A stretch of DNA of 64,000 nucleotides from CAYSPT01 sp964432985 (GTDB lineage: Bacteria; Muiribacteriota; CAYSPT01). A program made the position numbers and the translations under genes. A model generated the notes under the pieces. It did not search any database and had not been told where the DNA came from. It saw only the letters and a program-made list of their open reading frames with translations. The stretch is taken from positions 1-64,000 of the forward strand of contig CAYSPT010000023.1 of NCBI GenBank assembly GCA_964432985.1. Direction: 5' to 3'. Numbering within the stretch: the first letter of the stretch is position 1; the number at the start of each line of letters is the position of its first letter. This document shows, one piece after another, positions 53,501 through 61,539 of this stretch.

Positions 53501-54439
53501 GTGATTGACCTCAAATTCGGACGGTTTGACGAGGCCCTCAAGTATTTGGAGCAGGCCCGGGAAACTTTTCGAAAGATCGGAGACCTGGTGGCATTGTCCA
53601 ATTGCCTGCTCAATATCGGCCACATCCATGGCCGCCGGGAACAGAGAGAACTGGCCCTGACTTGCTTCAGTGAGGCCCTTGAGTTGAAACTTGAAGCCGG
53701 TGATCACCGGGGGGCGGCACACTGCTACCAGAATCTCGGTCACTTCCACGCTTCTCCTAATGAGGCCCAGGTACGACTCGGCTATTTCCAACGGGCTTTG
53801 GATATCTTCCGGGAAGTCGGTGACAGGTACGGGCAAATCGCCACCCTGTTGAGCATCAGCAACATGCATTTCAACCTCAAGGATGAGGACAGCGCCAGAG
53901 AAGTCCAAAGTCAGGTCCTCGAACTGGCCGGCCAGTCGGACGATAAATCTCTGGAATGCCACTGCCTGGTGGCGGTGGGCATGATCCTCAACGGGTTCGG
54001 ATACTCCGAAGAGGCCCGGGACCTTTTTCTGAAGGCCCTGCCACTGGACCGCGAGATCGGGAACCGCACCGGTGAAGCCGAATGCCTGCTCAACCTGGGC
54101 CTGGTATCGAGGCGCCTCTACCAGCCAAATGCAACGAATGCCCAAGAGGCAACGAATGCCCAAAAGGTAACGAATGCCCAAAAGGTAACGAATACCGAAA
54201 ATGCATCGACCGCCGAATCTTACCTGCGGGAATCCCTGGCTGTGTACCGCGAACTCGGCGACATACTGGGGCAGTACCGCTGCCTCAAGTACCTCGGTGA
54301 GATTTACCAGCAGTGGGACCGGCTCGAGGAAGCAGCCGACCATTATCGGCAGGCTCTCGAACTGGCGGAAGCCACGAACAATGTCATAAGACAGGCAGAG
54401 ATCAAGGAGAAACTGGCCGGACTTGAGACTTCATTATAG
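50522..54439 (+). CDS. adenylate cyclase - AAA ATPase - TPR regulator
   Basis: The protein has 1305 residues from the ATG at 50522 (GGAGC upstream). A CxxC...CxxC zinc ribbon (about 12-35) is followed by a class III cyclase domain (about 45-215; LVTILFADIKGFTSM, YEGDCVMGAFG and GDAVNLAARM keep the metal-binding Asp pair and the Asn/Arg pair). An AAA/STAND ATPase has Walker A GVAGIGKSR near 270 and Walker B VVLLVEDLHWAD near 416. TPR repeats fill the last 450 residues. It should make cAMP under control of a bound ligand. Short in-frame repeats occur at three or more sites. Confidence 0.9.
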   Translation: MSGTAGTEDTMKTCMDCGYENPPRAKFCLECGHKFVDETSPPDDELKLVTILFADIKGFTSMSEKLEPDEVKEILDDLFGRLQRVIEGERGRVIKYEGDCVMGAFGLDRSHDLDPVYAGYAALKMQDALKQFSAALKKTRGFALDMRIGLHTGRVVVGLIGGRQDIIGDAVNLAARMEQNAPVGGIMITARHARFLQGRFELEERQAIRVKGKKVKVGVYLIKGKTRPGRRMIMGHETGTVGRAEETARAVDRFESGLENKCPHLFVYEGVAGIGKSRLVQEFDSFCAASVGAASVGAASLNAACSQPILVSRTYFNAISRSHYHLFKNFLRQEIDTFDEAGMRSYLAYHISGSGGEQLEQYVQSISWLLGLKEKAELRERGLEDTPSPQYLSEMAFKGFTVLFNELVKETAVVLLVEDLHWADDGSVHLLTHLVNWVKGPLFVLGSARPQWREKEWTLPREQVTVCAVEAFDEQRTRDLVKTVLGGAEREIEPALLDYVGQTACGNPLYIEELLMMLHERGILHERGMLKQDDGRWQFIVEDQVTGTPDSINFIIQARVENLGADVVAMLKTAAVAGKRFAVETVAGVRSFEKARTLEKARSPETQIDWLAPCVERGILVPEGVECPEALHYYSFSHDMIREVIYRKLPVRTRRAVHKKVAAWLEHWFREDAPQQVRIEDYFEELCFHYDQAKHAAKAVEYTLAAARAAYDKYRPDTAERHYKLVEHYLESEPDLLTSPEVVTYLEDFAQVLDDLGRDRECQAMLDRYLDSGRFEGAGRIRLLIKKMRCFENLSDAEMWEQALKQCRQETGILSGSGPEETGFLAQIAHSQGELLTLQCKYLQALDYYREYLRLSREAGDSFNLCRAYTNMGSVYLHTGDYPQALKWYRQAYDLVTAMGNKSRIATCLCSLGNVSFNQGDYPQALDYFIRGLEIFEDTGYLRGIANTLINVSCCQQMMGYYGEARNGLMRSLDIKQKIDDRRGAAHCRINIGVIDLKFGRFDEALKYLEQARETFRKIGDLVALSNCLLNIGHIHGRREQRELALTCFSEALELKLEAGDHRGAAHCYQNLGHFHASPNEAQVRLGYFQRALDIFREVGDRYGQIATLLSISNMHFNLKDEDSAREVQSQVLELAGQSDDKSLECHCLVAVGMILNGFGYSEEARDLFLKALPLDREIGNRTGEAECLLNLGLVSRRLYQPNATNAQEATNAQKVTNAQKVTNTENASTAESYLRESLAVYRELGDILGQYRCLKYLGEIYQQWDRLEEAADHYRQALELAEATNNVIRQAEIKEKLAGLETSL
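51386..51433. repeat. 15-bp in-frame repeat (ASVGA) in the cyclase gene
   Basis: Units of gcagcatcagtaggc encode SVGAA steps just after the Walker A helix. Confidence 0.7.
52284..52340. repeat. 18-bp in-frame repeat (EKAR) in the cyclase gene
   Basis: Units with core gagaaagcgcgt encode FEKARTLEKARSPE. A HERGILHERGML duplication lies upstream at 52075-52110. Confidence 0.7.
54127..54205. repeat. 18-bp in-frame repeat (NAQKVT) in the cyclase gene
   Basis: Four units with core aacgaatgcccaaaaggt interrupt the TPR region with NATNAQEATNAQKVT-type sequence. Confidence 0.85.
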
Positions 54440-54446
54440 GGGGGTT

Positions 54447-54959
54447 TCACGTTATAAGGTTTTTCACCTGGTCCAGCCTCGCGGTGGCTTTCGTGATGAC
54501 TGGATGAAACCCGAATCGGCGCCAGGTACTCTCCGATTCGGTGCTGCCGATGACATAGTCCAGCACCAGGTGCTCGATGTGAGCGTGGTGGAAAAAATCG
54601 AGCAGTCCGGCCAGCATTCTTCTGCAAAGCCCCCGCCGGCGGAAGTCAGGGTCGACCCACACATCATCTATCTTTCCAAAGGTGGCCGGTTCGAGATCGT
54701 GCCGTCTCATTATCGTCCCGACACCCATGCCGACTATCCGTTTCGTGGATGGGTCTTGCGCCACGAGAACCGTGGTATTTACGTCAGCTATAACGGCTTC
54801 ATACTTGCCGGCAAGCTCCGCAACAGCCGTACCGCTTTTGCCGAACAGGTGCGGATTGGCCCGGGATATGTGCTCCTGCAGCGCCAGGCGCATTCTAACC
54901 AGTTCGTTTACATCCAAGGGCTCCGCTTCGCGGACCACACACTCAACCACCAGTTTCAC
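54447..54959 (-). CDS. GNAT family N-acetyltransferase
   Basis: The protein has 170 residues. It has the acetyl-CoA motif VDPDFRRRGLCRRML and the following HIEHLVLDYVIGSTESE segment of GNAT enzymes. The start is GTG at 54959, with AAAAGG upstream. It lies 9 bp after the CYTH-methyltransferase gene, and converges with the cyclase gene. The acceptor is unknown. Confidence 0.85.
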   Translation of the reverse strand: MKLVVECVVREAEPLDVNELVRMRLALQEHISRANPHLFGKSGTAVAELAGKYEAVIADVNTTVLVAQDPSTKRIVGMGVGTIMRRHDLEPATFGKIDDVWVDPDFRRRGLCRRMLAGLLDFFHHAHIEHLVLDYVIGSTESESTWRRFGFHPVITKATARLDQVKNLIT

Positions 54960-54968
54960 CGCCTTTTC

Positions 54969-56282
54969 TTAATCCGTCATTTCCGGGTTAATCATATTAC
55001 TATCCATCCCGGGAACATCTCTTATCTCGCTCCTCAACGGTTTCATCAGTGCCGCCCACAGAAAATTACGGCCGAACCGGTTGTCTTCCGGCTCCATGTG
55101 CTTCATTTTTCTCATGGAAAGAATTTCGAAAGCGGGTGAAAAAATGTCCCGTAATTGACCATCGGTATACCCCATTCCGCCTCCAAGACTGCGCTGCTCG
55201 TACACGTCTTCGTCTGTCAGTCCCGAACCGCCTTCCGGGGTGAAAGAGACCAGGCCGAACCGGCCGTTTGGTTGAAGGAGGGTTTGGATGAGTTTGATAT
55301 AGCTTGAGCGTCGGTGCGGAGGGAGGTGGTGAAAGCAGCCGCAGTCGTAGATAATGTCATACAGCTGTGAGGGGGGGTGTATATCGAACAGGGATTTACA
55401 CATGAAGTTGATGTCGAATCCCGCTTGCACCGCTCTCTCCTGCGCCCAATCCAGTGCCGTCCGTGACAGATCCACCGCGTCCACGGTGCAGCCATGCCGG
55501 GCGAAAAAGATCGCGTTTCTGCCGTGCCCGCATCCCAGTCCCAGGACCCGTCCCGCCCGCAGTTGCCCCGATTCGAAGTACTCCGCCAGGCTCTCGTCGG
55601 GATACTCAACGAAGAAAGGACAGGGCTTTTCCCTGTCTGAGAAGAACCCGTCCCACCAGGAGCCCTGCCGGATTGCCAGGTAGCCGTCAAGCATGACTAG
55701 CACATCCTCCATGCTGAATACTGTTTTCTCCGTTTCAGCATCGGTTGCACCAGGCTTCAAACCTTGATCCACGCTGCCGGCTAGAAGATCGGCGTACGCA
55801 CAGGGCACCAGGTCAGACGGCTGTATCTCCAATTGCTCCATCAGTTCATGGGCAATTCGGTGTCCTTCTTCAGCGCTCTGACCGGGAGTAAGGACCACTT
55901 CCAGTTCGACGAATGTGCCCAGGTCCATGACCTCGTCGAGATGTATCCTGGTCTGTCCCGTCAGGTAAAGAGTCCGCGTTTTCTTCACCACTACGGTTTG
56001 ACCATACGCGGATGTCAGGATGCGCCGTAGCACCTGTGGCGCTGATGTCCGGTGAATCTCGTAACGGGATAACCTGGTTTCGGCGGCATCGGGACGAACG
56101 TAGTGTATAAGCTCACCTGTGTCATCGGGGAATATTCGCAGCTTCAAACGGCCGAGGGAGCAGGCAAAAAAGACATCTTCCTGGACGATGGTTTGAGACG
56201 GTTCCGTGGCCAATTGTTCGGCTATTGTCCTGATACGGTCCAGGTTGCCGAACCGGGCTTTTATTTCTACATTCGATGGCAT
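54969..56282 (-). CDS. CYTH domain - class I methyltransferase fusion
   Basis: The protein has 437 residues. The first 175 or so are a CYTH domain (NVEIKARFGNLDRI at the start, YVRPDAAETRLSRYEI, VVVKKTRTLY, FVELEVVL), the fold of triphosphate-processing enzymes such as thiamine triphosphatase and class IV cyclases; the first Glu of ExExK is Asn here. The C-terminal half is a SAM-dependent methyltransferase (GLGCGHGRNAIFF, AVDLSRTALDWAQ). The fusion is uncommon. It precedes the GNAT gene by 9 bp. Confidence 0.85.
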   Translation of the reverse strand: MPSNVEIKARFGNLDRIRTIAEQLATEPSQTIVQEDVFFACSLGRLKLRIFPDDTGELIHYVRPDAAETRLSRYEIHRTSAPQVLRRILTSAYGQTVVVKKTRTLYLTGQTRIHLDEVMDLGTFVELEVVLTPGQSAEEGHRIAHELMEQLEIQPSDLVPCAYADLLAGSVDQGLKPGATDAETEKTVFSMEDVLVMLDGYLAIRQGSWWDGFFSDREKPCPFFVEYPDESLAEYFESGQLRAGRVLGLGCGHGRNAIFFARHGCTVDAVDLSRTALDWAQERAVQAGFDINFMCKSLFDIHPPSQLYDIIYDCGCFHHLPPHRRSSYIKLIQTLLQPNGRFGLVSFTPEGGSGLTDEDVYEQRSLGGGMGYTDGQLRDIFSPAFEILSMRKMKHMEPEDNRFGRNFLWAALMKPLRSEIRDVPGMDSNMINPEMTD

Positions 56283-56308
56283 AGTCGCAAACTCTCGTTA
56301 TGTCAAAT

Positions 56309-56352
56309 GTTGAGACCTGACCCCTCATTTGTTGAGACCTGACCCCTCATTT
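56309..56352. repeat. 22-bp tandem duplication
   Basis: Two copies of gttgagacctgacccctcat and two more bases, then a partial third (tgacccctg). It lies in the 122-bp gap between two minus-strand genes. Confidence 0.85.
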
Positions 56353-56405
56353 GCTCATTTGTGACCCCTGTCTTGTATCAAACCTAATGACGTTCTATTC
56401 CTCTG

Positions 56406-57827
56406 TTAACGTGGTCGTCGGCGTCTCAGCACGTTGAAGACGCAGCAGGGTATCAGGCGCCCGTCGGTCTGGGGATACTGGTCGCAGCATTTCTTCACCC
56501 GCTCCAGGTCGAAGGTGTACTCGTCCATGAAGGCGTGGATGAAAATGGTCTTGGTCTTCTCTTCGGCCACCTGTGACATGCAGGTGCAGCTTCGGTCCGG
56601 GTCGTTGAACAGGTCGTTGATACTCTCCTTGATGGACTGGATGATGGCCTCGCTGTTCGGGGTGATACCGGAGGCGGAGTACAGGCTGTAGATGGTGTCC
56701 TGCATGGCCTGGTGGAGGTTGCCGTCCACTTCGATGGTCACCTTGTTGCTGATGATGTCCAGGTAGTTCTCCAGGTCGACGAACCGCGGGTAGGGGACAT
56801 ACCCGCCGTCTTTCAGCTTCAGCAGGTAGGTCAGGGAGAAGCAGTGGGGGTGCGAGCAGGGAAGCGGACTGAAGTCCGACCGTTTCAGCGTGCCGCCGGT
56901 CTGCTCCTCGATTTTCTGGTGGATCTCGGGAATGGTGAGCACGTCCATCGGGTCAAACTCGTTAAACGTGGTCCCTATACCACTTCCGCAGTAGGCGGCG
57001 GGCTGGATCATCAGGCTCAGCACCTGGTCGTTTTCGTAGACGAAGTCGATAAGCCGGCCTAACTCGTGGTCGTTGACGCCTTTCACCGCCGTGAAAGCCA
57101 GCGTGGTGTTGATCCCGTTCTCCTTCAACACTTCGAGCGCTTGGTACTTCGTCTCCAGCAGGTCTTTACCTCGCAGTGTCCGGTATATATCGTCGGAGAA
57201 ACCGTCGAACTGAAGCGTGATATAGAGCCCGGGGATGTCCGCAAGCTGCCGCACAAACTCCGGGTCGCCGGCAATTCTCAAACCGTTGGTGTTGACCGAT
57301 ATCCGGTTGATGCCATTCCGCTGGCGGGCCAACGCGAGAAACTCCAGCAGGTGCGGGTGAGTGGTGGGCTCTCCCCCGGAGATATTCAGGATGGAAACCT
57401 GTCCTTCGCACTCCACCAGGGTATCGACGATGCCGGTGAAATCATCCTTTGTCATGTGGCAGCCGCCCGGTGTTTCCACCAGGCAGATAGGGCATGCCAG
57501 GTCGCAATGGTCCGTGATCTCCACGATGGGCAGGCAGGTGTGCTGGAGGTGATCAGTGCACAGGCCGCAGTCGTGGGGACAGCCTTGGTCAACTATGGTA
57601 CCGAACTTTTTCGGGATGAATCCAGGTCTGGTTACCTTGTAGGCGTCCAGGTACCACTCGGCGTCGGAAGCCACCAGGTTCTCCGCCACCCCGTGTTCGG
57701 GGCAGTGCTTTCTGAAGTAGACCCGGCTGTCTTTCACGTAAACGTCGGTGTCCACCAGGCGGCGGCACACCGGGCACGTGCTGCGGGTGTACTTGAGGTA
57801 CGCTTCCGGTCTCAGGGGAAGTGTCAT
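56406..57827 (-). CDS. second tetraether-synthase-like radical SAM protein
   Basis: The protein has 473 residues. N-terminal CPVC and CPEHG form a rubredoxin-like site, followed by CPHDCGLCTDHLQHTCLP, the radical SAM motif CDLACPIC, ISGGEPTTHPHL, and the C-terminal FIHAFMDEYTFDLERVKKCC with IPCCVFN. All features fit the Tes/MJ0619 family and it is closer to the archaeal pattern than the homologue at 46566. It overlaps the ICMT-like gene upstream by 4 bp (ATGA), which points to one pathway. Confidence 0.85.
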   Translation of the reverse strand: MTLPLRPEAYLKYTRSTCPVCRRLVDTDVYVKDSRVYFRKHCPEHGVAENLVASDAEWYLDAYKVTRPGFIPKKFGTIVDQGCPHDCGLCTDHLQHTCLPIVEITDHCDLACPICLVETPGGCHMTKDDFTGIVDTLVECEGQVSILNISGGEPTTHPHLLEFLALARQRNGINRISVNTNGLRIAGDPEFVRQLADIPGLYITLQFDGFSDDIYRTLRGKDLLETKYQALEVLKENGINTTLAFTAVKGVNDHELGRLIDFVYENDQVLSLMIQPAAYCGSGIGTTFNEFDPMDVLTIPEIHQKIEEQTGGTLKRSDFSPLPCSHPHCFSLTYLLKLKDGGYVPYPRFVDLENYLDIISNKVTIEVDGNLHQAMQDTIYSLYSASGITPNSEAIIQSIKESINDLFNDPDRSCTCMSQVAEEKTKTIFIHAFMDEYTFDLERVKKCCDQYPQTDGRLIPCCVFNVLRRRRPR

Positions 57828-58420
57828 GGTTTATCACCTAACCTTTTCTTTTTCTTGCCCAGAAATCCAACCAGTCCGGTGAACTCGTCGTACTCTTCTC
57901 CGAACTCTTCCCTTAATATCCGCTCCTCGATGGCGGTCCGGCGCACAATGACCGGTATCCACACCAGCGCCGTCAATCCGGCGGCAAAGTAGCAGCTCAG
58001 TGCTAAAGGAAGAGCGATCATCTCCAGAATTGAGGCCAGGTAGATGGGGTGCCGAAAGAACCTGTACGGGCCGCTTCTTACCAGGGTGTGACCCGGGCTG
58101 ATCCGGATATGGACGCTGTAAAGCTCATCGAGCGTCCGAAGCGTCCAGGCCCGCAGGGCCAGCGCTGCCAGGTAGACTGCCAGGAACACCGCCAGAAGTG
58201 GCAGATGGAATGCCTTCACCCGGTAGGTAAGCTCCAGGGCGATGGCCGGTAGGTACGCCAACCAGTAAAAGAGAGCGAAAACGGCTGATGAAACCTTGTC
58301 CTGCGGGTTGTCTCCGCCTTTCAGCTTCAGCCGTCCAACTACGATCACGTCCAGCAGTATCCTGATCAGGACCAGGACTCCGGCTGAAATGACTCTCGTT
58401 GAAAGGGTAATGGTAGTCAT
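57824..58420 (-). CDS. ICMT/PEMT-like membrane methyltransferase
   Basis: The protein has 198 residues with four or five transmembrane helices. The signature SGPYRFFRHPIYLASIL and the later RTAIEERILREEFGEEYDEF match the isoprenylcysteine carboxyl methyltransferase-like family, which in bacteria methylates lipids or lipid-linked groups. AGGAG precedes the ATG. It overlaps the radical SAM gene by 4 bp. Confidence 0.85.
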   Translation of the reverse strand: MTTITLSTRVISAGVLVLIRILLDVIVVGRLKLKGGDNPQDKVSSAVFALFYWLAYLPAIALELTYRVKAFHLPLLAVFLAVYLAALALRAWTLRTLDELYSVHIRISPGHTLVRSGPYRFFRHPIYLASILEMIALPLALSCYFAAGLTALVWIPVIVRRTAIEERILREEFGEEYDEFTGLVGFLGKKKKRLGDKP

Positions 58421-58541
58421 GTTCTCCTGCCCTCCCTGCTTTCCCTCTCAATTATACCGCTTGCAGACGACCTGGAGCAAAAGAGAACAGTAAAGAGATA
58501 GCTAGTTTCCTTGACAGGATTCATGTATACTTTTACTTATC

Positions 58542-60143
58542 ATGGAAAAGAGCACCATAGGTCATCAACGTCACAAAATTCCACGAGTTAGCGTGCTGAT
58601 GTATGCCTTTAATAACAGCTCGTATATCAGTCCGGCGGTCAAGAGTGTTCTTGCCCAGACGGAATCGGAATTCGAGCTGATCATCATCGACGACGGCTCC
58701 CGGGACGGTACGGATCAGGTTATCTCGCAATTTTCCGATTCCCGGATACGCTCTATTCATCAGGATCATAGAGGCCGGTGGCTTTCTATCAACAAAGCCT
58801 TCAAGGAGATAAAAGGAGAGTACATTGTAACGGTGGGCGCCAGGGATGTCTGTGCCCCGGATTTGCTGCAAAAAGAACTGTGTCTGCTCGAGCAGGCTCC
58901 GGACAGGGACCGCATTGTTTACACTTTCCTGGACAGTATTGATGAACGGGGCCGAAGCATCGGACGGATCAACCAGTATGGAAATTTCACCAGGGATGAG
59001 CTCTTGCCTCCACTGTTTGAGGCGGGAGTCAACATCGTGCCCGATGCGACCATGATGTTTCCCAGGTCACTGCTTGAAAAAGCTGGTGCTTTCCGGACCG
59101 ATATCGATGATCCCAGCGGTGAATTTTTGGCCCGGTTGGCCTATAATGCCAGTGATTTAAGATGTGTTCCCGAACCGCTCTACGGTCTACGGGCAGTGCA
59201 ATCAAACATCCCGGCCGATGATGGCAGCAGCCGTGCGTGCTCAACTTTTTGTATGCTCACGAGTATGCTGGAGCTGTACCGGCCGGAGCAACTGGTTCCC
59301 AACTGGATTCGCAGCGGTCTGCAGGAGGCAGACAAGCAAGGTGAAATTGTTTTTCACATCGCCAAGGTGTTCATGCATCATTGCCGGCGCAACACCGGTA
59401 CACGTATGCAGGATGCTTTTTTTGCAGAAGGCATCGCCTGGTTCCAAAAGACCCTGTTAGTGAATCCTGACCACCAGAAGGCACGATCGGTCCTGGGAAA
59501 ATTAGGGTATCCGGCAAACGGCCATGAGCAGAGGTCTGGCGATGATGAAAGTCGTAACTACTACGATGCCAAGCGGTACTGGACCGAACGGGGCAAGCAT
59601 TATCAGGCGGCCGATCCGTCCCGCCAGAGCGAGAACATTCGAATCTGTGGCCTGGACAAATTGACCGGATCGACCCTGATAGAGATTGGCTGTGGGTATG
59701 GAGACGCTCTGCTGGCTATACGAAAAAACTATCCTCACCTGAAATTAACCGGGGTGGATATCAGTTCCACCATGGTTGAACAGACCAGGAGTCTTCTCAA
59801 GGATCATCCCGACATAACTTTGCTGGAAGTGGATGGAAAAAAACTGCCGTTCAGCGATAAACAGTTCGACATCGCTTATACCAATGTCAGCCTTATTCAC
59901 GTTCCGCCTCCCGATATCAAAGCTTATATCATGGAAATTCTCCGCATTGCCCATTGTGCGCGTTTTTACGAAACACGGGCCGACCGTGTTTCCTACAGCC
60001 GGGCATCATACTATTTTTCCCACGATTTCGAGGACATATTCCGGGAATTAGGGTATCCATTCCAGGTGGAAGCGGTTCTGGATAAAGAGAATGACGGGCG
60101 GGTTTACCTGGTTTGGGACCAGGCACCCTCTACGGCGATGTGA
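58542..60143 (+). CDS. family 2 glycosyltransferase - methyltransferase fusion
   Basis: The protein has 533 residues. The first 230 or so are a GT-A domain (VSVLMYAFNNSSYISPAVKS, ELIIIDDGSRDGTD). A linker leads to a C-terminal SAM-dependent methyltransferase (IEIGCGYGDALLAI, GVDISSTMVEQTR). It probably adds and methylates a sugar on a lipid or glycan. No good ribosome-binding site is visible before the ATG. It converges with the sulfotransferase gene. Confidence 0.85.
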   Translation: MEKSTIGHQRHKIPRVSVLMYAFNNSSYISPAVKSVLAQTESEFELIIIDDGSRDGTDQVISQFSDSRIRSIHQDHRGRWLSINKAFKEIKGEYIVTVGARDVCAPDLLQKELCLLEQAPDRDRIVYTFLDSIDERGRSIGRINQYGNFTRDELLPPLFEAGVNIVPDATMMFPRSLLEKAGAFRTDIDDPSGEFLARLAYNASDLRCVPEPLYGLRAVQSNIPADDGSSRACSTFCMLTSMLELYRPEQLVPNWIRSGLQEADKQGEIVFHIAKVFMHHCRRNTGTRMQDAFFAEGIAWFQKTLLVNPDHQKARSVLGKLGYPANGHEQRSGDDESRNYYDAKRYWTERGKHYQAADPSRQSENIRICGLDKLTGSTLIEIGCGYGDALLAIRKNYPHLKLTGVDISSTMVEQTRSLLKDHPDITLLEVDGKKLPFSDKQFDIAYTNVSLIHVPPPDIKAYIMEILRIAHCARFYETRADRVSYSRASYYFSHDFEDIFRELGYPFQVEAVLDKENDGRVYLVWDQAPSTAM

Positions 60144-60169
60144 AAACAGTGATAACAGTGATCACATTT

Positions 60170-61522
60170 TCAGCTTCCGTCAAGCCAGAAGCTCAAATCG
60201 ATATCCAACAATTGGCTTAATTGAGCGACATCATCCTTGTAATAATCGATCAATTGGCCTTTAATTTTTTCTTCAAGCCTGATCTGCTCATCAGGCTTTT
60301 TCTGAACGTTCCCGATATTGTAACGTTTGAACTCAAAATCATCGTAAAACGATCGATCAATGTGCAGAAAACCACAGATGTCCTTGATTACGTCTGCTGA
60401 GTTACGTGCTAAATCCCGGAACAGAATTACTTTCACTTTTTTCTTTCCGAATACGTCCATATACTCTTTAACCTGCTCGTAATACAACCCCTGTTCCTTG
60501 TATTTCCAGGTTACCGGGTGGAATGTGGGATGCTTATCTTTGTTTGCCTGGTAAGAGAGAGCAAAATCCAGGGCTTTATCAAGAGGCAGCACCTCTCGTT
60601 TATCCCGGTAATGTGCCATCTTATAATGAGATAGAGCCCGGTCAATGGGATTTCTCAGTGAAATCAACAGCTTGGCCTTCGGTTGGAACTGCTTTAAATG
60701 TTTGGCGATATCTTTAAAATACAGATATGTTGGTGATGCTTCCCCAAGGATTTTTTCGTCGGCGCAATTAGAGTATAACGATCGGTAGACCGGCTCGATT
60801 GGTATTCCAAAATGATACTTGAAATACTTGACGGCGAAATAGTTGATTTCCTTTTCATGGGGGAAAAATATCTGTGGATGAACTTTCAAGTACTCATACA
60901 AAGAGGTAGTGGCGCTTTTAGCGGCGCCGATAATGAAAAAGTTCGGTTTTCTCCTTTTTTGCTGTGCTCTGGAGTAATCCTTTTCCTTAAACGGCTTTTC
61001 AGCAGCATCACTCTTTCTGGATATTTCCTGCTCCAAACGCTCGACGGTTTTCTTTAGTGAGGGTGAGCCTGAAACAGAGCTTGCCTTGCGGTAGGCTTCA
61101 AGAGATTGAACAAGGTCGCCCAACTTTTCACAAATAAAACCAAGGTAACAGAGCAGGGAACAATCTTCCGGACATAAATTCAGCCCGATTAAGGCTGTTT
61201 CTTTCGCTTTCAGCAAGTTACCGGATTTGACATCAACGAAGCAGTCAATAGAATAGAAGGCTGCGGCTCTTGCCAGAAAGTCATCATATGCTTGAAGAAA
61301 AACCGGAATTTCCGCTTCTGAAAACGTTCCCTGGCCTCTCAATTGAACAAACAGCTCTTCTTCGATGTGAAGATGAGTATTGAAGGTATAGATAAGCATC
61401 CGGCATAACGACTCATTTGTTTCAACGGTGTACTGTATCAATTCCAGTAACTGGTGCTGGTTATCCAGGTATTGCTGGTACCGTTCAAATCCAACGTATT
61501 TTTTCATCATCTCATGTATCAT
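60170..61522 (-). CDS. sulfotransferase with N-terminal helical region
   Basis: The protein has 450 residues. About 190 residues of helical, TPR-like sequence precede a sulfotransferase domain with the PAPS 5'-phosphosulfate loop IGAAKSATTSLYEYL and the 3'-phosphate motif SLRNPIDRALSHY. It transfers sulfate to a hydroxyl group of a sugar or lipid. GGGAG precedes the ATG. It follows the second fabG-like gene by 17 bp and is probably in one operon with the ketosynthase. Confidence 0.85.
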   Translation of the reverse strand: MIHEMMKKYVGFERYQQYLDNQHQLLELIQYTVETNESLCRMLIYTFNTHLHIEEELFVQLRGQGTFSEAEIPVFLQAYDDFLARAAAFYSIDCFVDVKSGNLLKAKETALIGLNLCPEDCSLLCYLGFICEKLGDLVQSLEAYRKASSVSGSPSLKKTVERLEQEISRKSDAAEKPFKEKDYSRAQQKRRKPNFFIIGAAKSATTSLYEYLKVHPQIFFPHEKEINYFAVKYFKYHFGIPIEPVYRSLYSNCADEKILGEASPTYLYFKDIAKHLKQFQPKAKLLISLRNPIDRALSHYKMAHYRDKREVLPLDKALDFALSYQANKDKHPTFHPVTWKYKEQGLYYEQVKEYMDVFGKKKVKVILFRDLARNSADVIKDICGFLHIDRSFYDDFEFKRYNIGNVQKKPDEQIRLEEKIKGQLIDYYKDDVAQLSQLLDIDLSFWLDGS

Positions 61523-61539
61523 TATGGTGATCTCCCGTA

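Noticed and set aside
58511..58539. TTGACA before the GT-methyltransferase gene as a promoter
   Set aside because: The best -10 (TATACT) is only 8 bp away, and a box at 17 bp would place the start site inside the gene.
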